Made by a program: the position numbers and the translations under genes
Shown here: piece by piece, positions 56,738 to 64,000 of the stretch
How positions within the stretch are numbered: the first letter of the stretch is position 1
Layout: each line of letters opens with the position of its first letter
Source of the DNA: Blastococcus sp. CCUG 61487
Lineage (GTDB): Bacteria > Actinomycetota > Actinomycetes > Mycobacteriales > Geodermatophilaceae
Length of the DNA: 64,000 nt
Direction: 5' to 3'
Assembly: GCF_005222955.1 (NCBI RefSeq)
Contig: NZ_LWUA01000157.1
Coordinates: 1 to 64,000 of the forward strand
The notes under the pieces: model-generated
Told to the model about the DNA's origin: nothing
What the model saw: the letters and a program-made list of their open reading frames with translations, nothing else
The model's database searches: none

Positions 56738-57408
56738 CCGAGCCGGCCCACGCGGCACCCGACGTCCCGGCGCCTCCCCCGGTCGCCCGCGAGGTCTTCG
56801 GGAGCGCTCTGGCCGCGGCCGAGGCGTTCGTCGCCAGGCTCGCGACGGACGGGGTGGCCCGCGGCCTGATCGGCCCGCGCGAGGTGCCCCGGCTCTGGGA
56901 ACGGCACGTGCTGAACAGCGCCGCGGTGGCGGAGGCGGTGCCCGAGGACGCCAGGGTGGTGGACGTCGGCAGCGGCGCCGGCCTGCCGGGGATCCCGCTC
57001 GGCCTGGCCCGGCCCGACGTCGCGCTGACGCTCGTCGAGCCCATGGCCCGGCGCGTGGAGTTCCTGCAGGAGGCGGTGGCCGAACTGTCCGGCGCGGCGC
57101 GGGTTCCCTGGCGGGTGGTCCGCGGACGGGCCGAGGAACGCTCCGTCGCGGCGGCGGTCGGCGCCGTGGACGTGGTCACCGCGCGGGCCGTGGCGCCGCT
57201 GCCGCGGCTGGTGGGCTGGTGCCGCGGGTTGCTGCGGCCGGGCACCCAATTGGTGGCCCTGGTCGGGGCCCGGGCGCTCCAGGAGCTCCCCTCGCTGGTG
57301 CCGGAACTGGAGGCGGCCGGCATGCGCGACATCCACTCGCGGGCAGTCGGTGCATCCCTAGGCGACGCTGCCACTACCGTGGTGGTCATGACGCGTGGAG
57401 GACGGTGA
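56734..57408 (+). CDS. rsmG: 16S rRNA (guanine-527-N7)-methyltransferase
   Basis: A 224-residue class I methyltransferase (RsmG/GidB). Motif I is VDVGSGAGLPGIPL (about residues 71-84), the adjacent LGLARPDVALTLVEPMARRV follows, and TARAVAPLPRLVGW is a family signature. It methylates G527 in the 530 loop of 16S rRNA; loss gives low-level streptomycin resistance. The GTG overlaps the jag stop. The gene is followed by two parS sites and parA, the standard gidB-parA-parB layout. Confidence 0.95.
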   Translation: MTEPAHAAPDVPAPPPVAREVFGSALAAAEAFVARLATDGVARGLIGPREVPRLWERHVLNSAAVAEAVPEDARVVDVGSGAGLPGIPLGLARPDVALTLVEPMARRVEFLQEAVAELSGAARVPWRVVRGRAEERSVAAAVGAVDVVTARAVAPLPRLVGWCRGLLRPGTQLVALVGARALQELPSLVPELEAAGMRDIHSRAVGASLGDAATTVVVMTRGGR

Positions 57409-57436
57409 GGCAGGGCTCCGGCCCCGCCACCGGTCC

Positions 57437-57462
57437 GCACCTGTTCCACGTGGAACAGGTGC
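57437..57462. promoter_or_regulatory. parS site, 26-bp perfect palindrome
   Basis: GCACCTGTTCCACGTGGAAC plus AGGTGC at the end. All 13 base pairs of the symmetry are perfect. The core TGTTCCACGTGGAACA differs from the classic parS by C for T and G for A at two symmetric positions. Between rsmG and parA. Confidence 0.85.
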
Positions 57463-57475
57463 AGCGACCCAGCCA

Positions 57476-57489
57476 GTTCCACGTGAAAC
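57476..57489. promoter_or_regulatory. Second parS site upstream of parA
   Basis: GTTCCACGTGAAAC, 21 bases before the parA ATG and 13 bases after the first palindrome. One half is the TTCCAC form, the other the classic GTGAAAC. May also act as a ParB operator for the parAB promoter. Confidence 0.75.
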
Positions 57490-57510
57490 GCCACCACGGA
57501 AGGACCCGCG

Positions 57511-58557
57511 ATGACCGACCCGGGCGAGCGGCTGCGGAGCAGTCTCGCCGCTGACCAGTCGTCCTCGTCCGCCGGAGGGCTGGCCGATTTCGACAGCCCG
57601 ATCGCGATGGAGGCGCTGCGCGCGACCCGCGTCCTGCACGCCGCCGACCAGGAGCCGTTCCCGGCGCCCTCCCGGATCCGGGTGGTGACTGTCGCCAACC
57701 AGAAGGGTGGCGTCGGGAAGACCACGTCGACCGTCAACCTCGGCGTCGCGCTGGCCCTGTACGGCCTGCGCACCCTGGTCATCGACCTCGACCCGCAGGG
57801 CAACGCCAGCACCGCGCTCGGTGTCGACCACACGGTCGGTACGCCGTCGGTGTACGACGCCCTCGTCGGGGACAGCACGCTCACCGAGGTCGTGCACCCG
57901 ACGACCGCGAGCCCGAACCTGCACTGCGTCCCGGCGACGATCGACCTCGCCGGCGCGGAGATCGAACTGGTCTCGGTGGTCGCGCGCGAGTACCGGCTCC
58001 GGCGGGCGATCGAGGGGTACATCGCCGCGCTGCCGGAGGACCAGCGCCCGCACTACGTGCTCATCGACTGCCCGCCGTCGCTCGGGCTCCTCACGCTGAA
58101 CGCGCTCGTGGCCGGGGACGAGGTGCTCATCCCGATCCAGTGCGAGTACTACGCGCTCGAGGGCCTCGGGCAGCTGCTCAACAACATCGACCTGGTGCGC
58201 CAGCACCTCAACCCGGGCATCGCCGTCAGCACGATCCTCCTGACCATGTACGACGGCCGGACCAAGCTCGCCGACCAGGTCGCCGACGAGGTGCGCAACC
58301 ACTTCGGCGACATCGTCCTCGACGCCGTGATCCCGAGGAACGTCCGAGTGTCCGAGGCCCCCGGCTACGGCCAGTCCGTGCTGACCTACGACCCGGGCTC
58401 GCGGGGGTCGACCAGCTACGTGGAAGCGGCCCGGGAACTGGCGCGCCGCGGCGTCGATCTGCCGCCGATCGACCGCACCGTGACACCGGGGGCGGCGACC
58501 GCGTTCGCCGTCGCCGAGCAGGCGGCACCCGGCACTCAGGACGGCCAGCAGGCGTGA
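57511..58557 (+). CDS. parA: Chromosome partitioning ATPase ParA/Soj
   Basis: A 348-residue deviant-Walker ATPase that forms a dynamic nucleoid-bound gradient and moves ParB-parS complexes. An N-terminal extension (about 1-60) precedes [20 protein letters not shown] (deviant Walker A, about 62-81) and [35 protein letters not shown] is the Walker B region (about 180). ATG at 57511 follows AAGGACCCGCG. Operon with parB 20 bases downstream. Confidence 0.96.
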   Translation: MTDPGERLRSSLAADQSSSSAGGLADFDSPIAMEALRATRVLHAADQEPFPAPSRIRVVTVANQKGGVGKTTSTVNLGVALALYGLRTLVIDLDPQGNASTALGVDHTVGTPSVYDALVGDSTLTEVVHPTTASPNLHCVPATIDLAGAEIELVSVVAREYRLRRAIEGYIAALPEDQRPHYVLIDCPPSLGLLTLNALVAGDEVLIPIQCEYYALEGLGQLLNNIDLVRQHLNPGIAVSTILLTMYDGRTKLADQVADEVRNHFGDIVLDAVIPRNVRVSEAPGYGQSVLTYDPGSRGSTSYVEAARELARRGVDLPPIDRTVTPGAATAFAVAEQAAPGTQDGQQA

Positions 58558-58577
58558 ACGCCGAACGAGGAGCAGCG

Positions 58578-59681
58578 ATGAGCAAGCGCGGTGGACTGGG
58601 TCGTGGGCTGGCGGCTCTCATCCCGACGGGGCCGCCTCCCGCCGCGGCCGCACCGGCCGTGACCGCTCCCCCAACCTCCGGGACCGGACCGAGCGCCCCG
58701 CCCTCGCCGGTGAGCCTGGTGCCGCCGCCGGCCGAGCAGACGTCGGACGACCAGGCACCCGCCGACCGGGCGCCCGCCGAGCGCGCTGCCGAGTCGTCGG
58801 CCGAGTCGTCGGCCGAGCAGGAGCGGCCCGCCGAGACGGGAGACGCCCTCGGCGTGCCGGGCGCACAGCTGCGCGAGGTGGCGGTCGAGGACGTCGTCCC
58901 CAACCCCAAGCAGCCCCGCCAGGTGTTCGACGACGAGGCCCTCGACGAACTCACCCACAGCGTGCGCGAGTTCGGGCTGCTCCAGCCGATCGTCGTCCGG
59001 GAGACCCGGGACGGCGACTCCGGCGTCCGCTACGAGCTCATCATGGGCGAGCGCCGGCTGCGCGCCGCCAAGGCGGCCGGCCTGGACGCCGTCCCGGCGA
59101 TCGTCCGGGACACGACCGACGACGCCATGCTGCGGGACGCGCTCCTGGAGAACATCCACCGGGTTCAGCTCAACCCGCTGGAGGAGGCGGCGGCCTACCA
59201 GCAACTGCTGGAGGAGTTCGGCGCCACCCACGAGGAGCTGGCCAGCCGCATCGGCCGCAGCCGCTCGCAGGTCACCAACACCATCCGGCTGATGAAGCTG
59301 CCGGTGAAGGTGCAGACCCGGGTGGCCGCCGGCGTCCTCTCCGCCGGCCACGCGCGGGCGTTGCTCGGGCTCCACGATGCCGACGCCCAGGACGCGCTGG
59401 CGACCCGGATCGTCGCCGAGGGCATGTCGGTGCGGGCGACGGAGGAGGCGGTGGCCATGGCGGCCGCCGATCAGCCGACCCCGCGCCGGCGAACTCGGAA
59501 CATCAGCGCCCCGGGGGTCGAGGAGCTGGGGTCCCGGCTCTCAGACATGTTCGAGACCAAAGTAAAGATCCAGATCGGCCGGTCCAAGGGCAAGATCGTC
59601 GTCGAGTTCGGCTCGGTGGACGACCTGCAGCGGATCATCGGCGTCATGGCGCCGGAGATCACCGGCCGTCGCGACACCTGA
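58578..59681 (+). CDS. parB: Chromosome partitioning protein ParB
   Basis: A 367-residue CTPase/DNA-binding protein that loads on parS and slides along DNA. The start [15 protein letters not shown] is the conserved ParA-interacting peptide. A disordered Pro/Ala/Glu linker (about 20-95) is followed by the ParB/Srx CTP-binding domain with [12 protein letters not shown] (about 156-167) and [14 protein letters not shown], a helix-turn-helix with [14 protein letters not shown], and a C-terminal dimerisation region. ATG at 58578 follows GAGGAGCAGCG. A terminator hairpin follows the stop. Confidence 0.96.
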   Translation: MSKRGGLGRGLAALIPTGPPPAAAAPAVTAPPTSGTGPSAPPSPVSLVPPPAEQTSDDQAPADRAPAERAAESSAESSAEQERPAETGDALGVPGAQLREVAVEDVVPNPKQPRQVFDDEALDELTHSVREFGLLQPIVVRETRDGDSGVRYELIMGERRLRAAKAAGLDAVPAIVRDTTDDAMLRDALLENIHRVQLNPLEEAAAYQQLLEEFGATHEELASRIGRSRSQVTNTIRLMKLPVKVQTRVAAGVLSAGHARALLGLHDADAQDALATRIVAEGMSVRATEEAVAMAAADQPTPRRRTRNISAPGVEELGSRLSDMFETKVKIQIGRSKGKIVVEFGSVDDLQRIIGVMAPEITGRRDT

Positions 59682-59684
59682 TAC

Positions 59685-59716
59685 GGCCCGGTTTCGTCGC
59701 GTGACGAAAGCGGGCC
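59685..59716. terminator. Bidirectional terminator between parB and ddl
   Basis: GGCCCGGTTTCGTC at 59685-59698 pairs with GACGAAAGCGGGCC at 59703-59716 with one mismatch and loop GCGT. It starts four bases after the parB stop and touches the ddl stop, so it can serve both convergent genes. Confidence 0.85.
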
Positions 59717-60714
59717 TAGGCCGTGGCACTCCCGGCGCGACGCGCCAGGAGTCGGGCGAGCACCTCGCCGAGCTCGTGTCCGGCTGCCTCGACGGCCATC
59801 GGGAACATCGAGGTCTCGGTCAGCCCCGGCGAGACGTTCACCTCGAGGAAGTGCACCTCGCCGTCCGGGCTGATGATCGCGTCGGTGCGCGACAGGTCGC
59901 GCAGCCCGAGCACCTCGTGGACCTCGATCGCGAGACCGGCGGCCCGGGCGGCGACGTCCTCGCTCAGCCGCGCCGGCACGTGGTACTCGGTCAGGCCGGG
60001 GGTGTAGCGAGACGCGTAGTCGAAGACGCCGGACTCCGGGACGATCTCGACGGCCGGCAGCGCCTCCGGTCCGGCGCCGAGGTCGACGACCGACAGCGCG
60101 ACCTCGACCCCCTCGACGTACCGCTCGACCATCACGGTGTCGCCGTACGCGAAGCAGCTCACCATCGCCGCCGGCAGGTCCTCGACCCGGCTCACCTTCT
60201 GCACGCCCAGCGCGGACCCACCGGAAGCCGGCTTGACCATGAGCGGGAGGCCCAGCCGGGCCACCATGAGGTCCAGCACGGCGCCGGCTCCGAGCTCGCG
60301 GAACGTGCTGTGCGGCAGCGCGACCCAGTCCGGGGTGGTGAGGCCGGCGGAGCGGACCACGGACTTGGCGGCCGGCTTGTCCCACGCCAGCCGGCAGGCG
60401 GACGACGGCGACCCGACGTAGGGGACGCCCGCGAGGTCCAGGACCGCCCGCAGGGCGCCGTCCTCCCCCGTGGCGCCGTGCAGCGCGATGAAGACGGCGT
60501 CGGAGGGCGCCGCGGCCAGGCCGGGCAGCAGCTCGGCATCCGCGTCGCGCAACTCGGCGTCCAGCCCGACCCGGGTGAGCTCCTCCACCACCTGCGTGCC
60601 CGAGGAGAGGCTGACCTCGCGCTCGAAGTTCAGCCCCCCGGCCAGCACGACGGCGTGCAGGGGGTGCGGCGGCGTCGCCGCCAGCTCCCCGGTGGTGGAC
60701 GCGGTCTCGCTCAT
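59716..60714 (-). CDS. ddl: D-alanine--D-alanine ligase-like ATP-grasp protein
   Basis: A 332-residue ATP-grasp ligase of the Ddl family. The N-terminal part has VVLAGGLNFEREVSLSSG (about residues 23-40) and FIALHGATGEDGALRAVLDL (about 75-94), the middle MVKPASGGSALGVQKV (about 156-171) and the metal-binding FLEVNVSPGLTETSMFP near the C terminus. These match D-Ala-D-Ala ligases, which form the peptidoglycan dipeptide. A second Ddl elsewhere, or a role in other peptide ligation, cannot be excluded. The ATG overlaps the aminotransferase stop, so both form an operon. Confidence 0.88.
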   Translation of the reverse strand: MSETASTTGELAATPPHPLHAVVLAGGLNFEREVSLSSGTQVVEELTRVGLDAELRDADAELLPGLAAAPSDAVFIALHGATGEDGALRAVLDLAGVPYVGSPSSACRLAWDKPAAKSVVRSAGLTTPDWVALPHSTFRELGAGAVLDLMVARLGLPLMVKPASGGSALGVQKVSRVEDLPAAMVSCFAYGDTVMVERYVEGVEVALSVVDLGAGPEALPAVEIVPESGVFDYASRYTPGLTEYHVPARLSEDVAARAAGLAIEVHEVLGLRDLSRTDAIISPDGEVHFLEVNVSPGLTETSMFPMAVEAAGHELGEVLARLLARRAGSATA

Positions 60715-62135
60715 CGGCCGTCCTCGTAGGCGTTGCTGTTGGCCGGGCCCACGATCGACTCGGCGTCGTGGCCGGAGCCCGGGGTGATGGCGCGGAAGGA
60801 ACCGGTGTCGACCTGGTCGAAGGTCGAGTGCAGATCCAGTTCCGCCTCGATGACGCGGGCCAGCCGGCGCACGCCTTCACGGATCTGGTCGGGCTCGGGG
60901 TAGCAGTAGGACAGCCGCATGAACTCGCTGCCGTTGCCGTCGGCGAAGAAGCCGATGCCCGGCACGTACGCGACGTGCGCGTTGACCGCCCGCGGCTGCA
61001 TGAGCTTGGCGTCCAGGCCGTGCGGCAGCTTCAGCCACACGTAGAACCCGCCCCGCGGCTGGGTCCACGCGGTGCCGGCGGGCATGAGGGCGGACAGGGA
61101 CTCCAGGGTGGCGTCCCGGCGCTCGCGGTACAGCTCGGCGAAGATCTTGATCTGCTCGCGCCACGGCTGGGTGTCCAGGTACCGCGCGACCGCGTACTGC
61201 GTCAGCGACGGCGGGCAGAGCACCTGCGCCTCGGTGGCCAGGACCAGCTTCTCCCGGACGGCCAGCGGTGCCAGCACCCAGCCCACCCGCAGGCCCGGGG
61301 AGAACGTCTTGGAGAACGAGCCGAGGTAGATGACCCGCTGGTTGTTGCGGGCGCGGAGCGCGCGCAGCGGCTCCTGCTCGAAGCCGAGCAGGCCGTAGGG
61401 GTTGTCCTCGATGATCAGCAGGTCGTGCTTCTCGGCGATCGCCATGAGCCGCTCGCGGCGCTCCTCGGAGAGCGTCACGCCCGCGGGGTTGTGGAAGTTC
61501 GGCACCGTGTAGAGGAACTTGACGCGGTCGCCGCGGGCGCGGCAGTCGGCCAGCGCCTCCTCCAGCGCCTCCGGGATCAGCCCGTCGTCGTCCATGGCCA
61601 CGTGCTGCACCCGCGCCTGGGCGGCCTGGAAGACGCCCAGGGCACCGACGTAGGACGGGCCCTCGGCCAGGATGACGTCCCCGGGGTCGCAGAAGACGCG
61701 GGTGACGAGGTCGAGGCCCTGCTGCGAGCCGACGGTGACCACGACCTCGCTGGGCGAGGCGTCGGTGATGCCCTCGAGCGCCATGACGTCGCAGATCCGC
61801 TCGCGCAGACGCGGGTCACCCTGGCCGGAGCCGTACTGCAGGGTCTGCGCGCCCATCCCGGTGACGAGCTCGCCGATCATCGAGCCGACGGCGTCGAGCG
61901 GCAGCGCGGTGACCGCGGGCATGCCGCCGGCCAGCGAGACGACCTCGGGCCGGCTGACGACGGAGAACAGTGCCCGGATCTCCGAGCTCTTCATGCCGTG
62001 GGTGCGTGCTGCGTACCGGTCGGCGAGCGGGTCCAGCCGCGGATGCCGCGGGACGACGTGCGGGTGCGCGCCTGTGGTCAGGTGCGTCCCCGGCTGACCG
62101 GGACCGGCGGGCGAGCCGGACGGAGGAGTGGCCAC
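60711..62135 (-). CDS. PLP-dependent aminotransferase, MocR/2-aminoadipate type
   Basis: A 474-residue class I/II aminotransferase. PLP-binding features: NFHNPAGVTLSEERRE and EDNPYGLLGFEQ (about residues 215-255), the Schiff-base lysine in YLGSFSKTFSPGLRVGWVLA (about 280-299), and Arg near the C terminus in EFMRLSYCYP. It resembles the LysN/2-aminoadipate and related broad-specificity enzymes rather than a MocR regulator, since no DNA-binding domain precedes it. The start is uncertain: GTG 62135 is used, with a weak ribosome-binding site. Coupled to ddl downstream by a four-base overlap, hinting at amino-acid supply for the wall. Confidence 0.88.
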   Translation of the reverse strand: MATPPSGSPAGPGQPGTHLTTGAHPHVVPRHPRLDPLADRYAARTHGMKSSEIRALFSVVSRPEVVSLAGGMPAVTALPLDAVGSMIGELVTGMGAQTLQYGSGQGDPRLRERICDVMALEGITDASPSEVVVTVGSQQGLDLVTRVFCDPGDVILAEGPSYVGALGVFQAAQARVQHVAMDDDGLIPEALEEALADCRARGDRVKFLYTVPNFHNPAGVTLSEERRERLMAIAEKHDLLIIEDNPYGLLGFEQEPLRALRARNNQRVIYLGSFSKTFSPGLRVGWVLAPLAVREKLVLATEAQVLCPPSLTQYAVARYLDTQPWREQIKIFAELYRERRDATLESLSALMPAGTAWTQPRGGFYVWLKLPHGLDAKLMQPRAVNAHVAYVPGIGFFADGNGSEFMRLSYCYPEPDQIREGVRRLARVIEAELDLHSTFDQVDTGSFRAITPGSGHDAESIVGPANSNAYEDGR

Positions 62136-62219
62136 CCGAGGGAGTCTAAGCCTGCGCCCTCCTGAGATCCGCGACACCGAGCGGACCGCTTCGTCACACC
62201 GGGCGCGCGGCGTCGAGCG

Positions 62220-62297
62220 GCGTCCTCCCTCACCGGCGAGCGTCCTCCCCGGCCGTGCACGCTGAGGGAGGACGCGCGGGGATCAGGTCACCTGATC
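62220..62297. repeat. Second copy of the composite palindromic element
   Basis: GCGTCCTCCCTC at 62220-62231 pairs with GAGGGAGGACGC at 62264-62275, then GATCAGGTCACCTGATC at 62281-62297. A partial extra arm GCGTCCTCCCC lies at 62240-62250. Same parts as 16714-16793, but with a longer, different loop and only one GATCAGG palindrome. It lies in the gap between the amidase stop and the aminotransferase start. Confidence 0.8.
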
Positions 62298-62315
62298 ATG
62301 GCCCGCCCCGCCGGG

Positions 62316-63500
62316 TCAGAGGGAGGACAGCGTGAAGGTCCCCGTCGGCGGGTCGGCCTCGGCGGGCAGGAACAGCCGCTGCACGGCCGCCAGCACCGCC
62401 TGGGCGATCGCACCGCGCAGCCGGGCGTCGAGCAGCAGCAGCCTGTCGACGGGGTGGCTCAGGTACCCGCAGTCCATGCGCACGGCGGGCATCCGCGTCA
62501 TCCGCAGCAGATCCCACGTCTTCGGGTGCGACCCCAGGTCGAGCATCCCGGTGCGGGCGACCACCTCGCGGCGGGCGAGGTCGGCGAACTCCTCGCCGGC
62601 GGTGGAGGAGGCACCCGAGCCCGTGCCGTAGTAGAAGCACGCCACGCCGCGGGCGTGCTCCGAGTGGTGGGTGTCCAGGTGCAGCGAGAGGAACAGGTCG
62701 GCCCGGGCGTCGTTGGCGAACGCCGTCCGCTCGGCCGCCGTCGGGTTCTGGTCGCGCCCCCGGGTCAGGTAGACCGTGGCGCCGGCCGCGGCCAGCCGGC
62801 CCTCGATGCGGGAGGCGAGGTCGAACACCAGGTCGGCCTCGGTCGTCTCGCCGGAGGTGATGCCGGGATCGCTGCCACCGTGGCCGGGGTCGATGACGAT
62901 CCGCCGGCTGAGCAGGTGCGGCCCGCTCTCCACGAACGACGCGCTCTGCCGCAGCAGCTGCGGGCGGCCCCCGGTGACCTTGCGGCCCAGTTGGCGCAGG
63001 GCGCGTAGCGTCGCCGGGCCGCAGGTGCCGTCGGAGGTCAGCCCGTAGTCGCGCTGGAAGGCCCGCAGCCCGTTCTCGGTGCCGGGGCCGAAGACGCCGT
63101 CGACCGGGCCGGCGTCGTAGCCGAGCTCGTGCAGGCGCTCCTGGAGGTTGACGACGTCGTCGCCGCGGACGGGGCGTTCCGGGTCGTAGCGGAGCAGCCG
63201 GTCCCCCAGCGACCAGCGGGCCTCGTTGAGCGCCCGGTAGGTCTCCTCCCCCACCCGCCCGTCGACCGACAGCCCGCGGTTCTGCTGGAAGTGCCGCACG
63301 GCCAGCTCGGTCGCCTCGTCGTAGAGGGCGATCTCCAGCGCGCCGTCGGGCAGCGTGGACATGGCGTGCGGTGGCTTCTGGGCCGCGGTGCCGCCGTCGT
63401 CGGGGAGCAGGCCGAGGCTCCGCAGAGCTGTCTGGACGTCGGCCACAGCAGCGCCGCGGTCTCCGAGACGCAGGATCTGCATGTGGCTGTCGGCTCCCAT
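62316..63500 (-). CDS. cwlM: N-acetylmuramoyl-L-alanine amidase, CwlM-like
   Basis: A 394-residue protein with two peptidoglycan-binding-1 domains (about residues 7-80 and 95-160) and a C-terminal amidase_3 domain. The amidase zinc site is visible: His in IDPGHGGSDPGI (about 200), Glu in TTEADLVFDLA (about 216) and His in LSLHLDTHH (about 265). In mycobacteria CwlM sits beside parB/trxA and regulates MurA in its phosphorylated form, with little hydrolase activity. No signal peptide is seen, which fits the cytoplasmic regulator. ATG 63500 or 63482 are both possible. Confidence 0.9.
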   Translation of the reverse strand: MGADSHMQILRLGDRGAAVADVQTALRSLGLLPDDGGTAAQKPPHAMSTLPDGALEIALYDEATELAVRHFQQNRGLSVDGRVGEETYRALNEARWSLGDRLLRYDPERPVRGDDVVNLQERLHELGYDAGPVDGVFGPGTENGLRAFQRDYGLTSDGTCGPATLRALRQLGRKVTGGRPQLLRQSASFVESGPHLLSRRIVIDPGHGGSDPGITSGETTEADLVFDLASRIEGRLAAAGATVYLTRGRDQNPTAAERTAFANDARADLFLSLHLDTHHSEHARGVACFYYGTGSGASSTAGEEFADLARREVVARTGMLDLGSHPKTWDLLRMTRMPAVRMDCGYLSHPVDRLLLLDARLRGAIAQAVLAAVQRLFLPAEADPPTGTFTLSSL

Positions 63501-63561
63501 CGTGTCGCTGATTGTCGCCCCCTCGCAGTGCCCGCTCCCAGCCGGGTCAACCCGAACGAGA

Positions 63562-63597
63562 ACGGGCCCACCCGACCGGCTGGTCGGATGGGCCCGT
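63562..63597 (-). terminator. Terminator hairpin after trxA
   Basis: ACGGGCCCACCCGACC at 63562-63577 pairs with GGTCGGATGGGCCCGT at 63582-63597, nine pairs, one mismatch, then six pairs, with loop GGCT. It lies 14 bases past the thioredoxin stop. Confidence 0.85.
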
Positions 63598-63611
63598 CGT
63601 GACGCTCTGTT

Positions 63612-63938
63612 CTAGATGAAGTCGGCGAGGTCGCTCAGGATGGCGCCCTTGGGCTTGGCGCCGATGATGCTCTTCACCGGCTTGCCGCCCTGGAACACCG
63701 TCATCGTCGGGATCGACATGACCTGGTAGTCGCGGGCGATCTGCGGGTTCTCGTCGATGTTGAGCTTGGCGATCGTCAGCTTGTCGCCGTGCTCGGCGGC
63801 GATCTCCTCGAGCACGGGCGCGACCATCTTGCAGGGGCCGCACCACTCCGCCCAGAAGTCCACGAGCACGGGCTTGTCGCTGCCCAGCACGTCGTTCGCG
63901 AAGCTGGTGTCGGTGACCGTCACGGTGTTGCCTGCCAT
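63612..63938 (-). CDS. trxA: Thioredoxin
   Basis: A 108-residue thioredoxin. The redox site is FWAEWCGPCKMVAPVL (Cys 33 and Cys 36), followed by LNIDENPQIARDYQVMSIPT with the cis-proline loop (MSIPTMTVF). It reduces protein disulfides with NADPH through thioredoxin reductase. Conserved neighbour of cwlM and parAB in actinobacteria; the trxB gene probably lies just beyond the window. ATG at 63938 follows GAGAGGGAGAACGACC. Confidence 0.97.
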   Translation of the reverse strand: MAGNTVTVTDTSFANDVLGSDKPVLVDFWAEWCGPCKMVAPVLEEIAAEHGDKLTIAKLNIDENPQIARDYQVMSIPTMTVFQGGKPVKSIIGAKPKGAILSDLADFI

Positions 63939-64000
63939 CGGTCGTTCTCCCTCTCGTCCACTCTGCTCGAAGTCCTGCCCGCTGCAACGGGCGGGACCAC

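Overview
The window is chromosomal DNA from a high-GC actinobacterium and spans the replication origin. GC-rich codon use, many GTG starts, four-base start/stop overlaps and gene order (dnaN-gnd-recF-DUF721, gyrB-gyrA-DUF3566-tRNA-Ile-tRNA-Ala, ppiA-crgA-DUF881-trpG-pknB-pknA-pbpA-rodA-pstP-fhaB-fhaA) match the origin neighbourhood known from mycobacteria and relatives. Dispersed palindromes and parS-like sites built on TTCCACGTGGAA suggest Geodermatophilaceae (Blastococcus, Modestobacter, Geodermatophilus). The family assignment is inference.

Layout. 1-6.4 kb: S4, MOSC and aldose-epimerase genes, then a catabolic-looking trio (Baeyer-Villiger monooxygenase, cytochrome P450, acyl-CoA dehydrogenase). 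6.5-18.7 kb: DUF1707 protein, tRNA-Leu and the growth/division signalling operon fhaA-fhaB-pstP-rodA-pbpA-pknA, then pknB; trpG, DUF881 and crgA follow. 19.1-23.9 kb: thiolase, rhomboid protease (apparently started at CTG), cyclophilin, S49 peptidase and a carboxymuconolactone-decarboxylase-like protein.

24.0-36.8 kb: a 12.7-kb mobilizable element inserted in the 3' end of tRNA-Ala(UGC), bounded by 43-bp direct repeats. It carries a tyrosine integrase, an excisionase-like protein, a MobF relaxase/helicase and a cargo that looks like defence: a methyltransferase/endonuclease pair, a small two-gene toxin-antitoxin-like unit, an unknown 287-aa protein, and a translationally coupled pair of a ThsB-like TIR protein with a HIT domain fused to a three-helix membrane domain. 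That pair is the best candidate for an undescribed system: the TIR enzyme could make a nucleotide signal that the HIT-membrane protein senses or degrades.

36.8-50.8 kb: DLW-39 peptide, tRNA-Ile, DUF3566, gyrA, gyrB, an amino-acid permease and an epimerase/DUF2867 protein (apparent lineage-specific insertions), an uncharacterised protein, DUF721, recF, gnd and dnaN. 50.8-54 kb: oriC with degenerate DnaA boxes on both sides of dnaA. 54-59.7 kb: rpmH-rnpA-yidD-yidC-jag-rsmG and parA-parB with two parS sites. 59.7-63.9 kb: ddl, a PLP aminotransferase, the CwlM-like amidase and thioredoxin.

Several dispersed repeats deserve attention: a composite palindrome seen at two loci, and a repeat that abuts the stop codon of four separate genes. 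No CRISPR array, rRNA operon or insertion sequence was seen.
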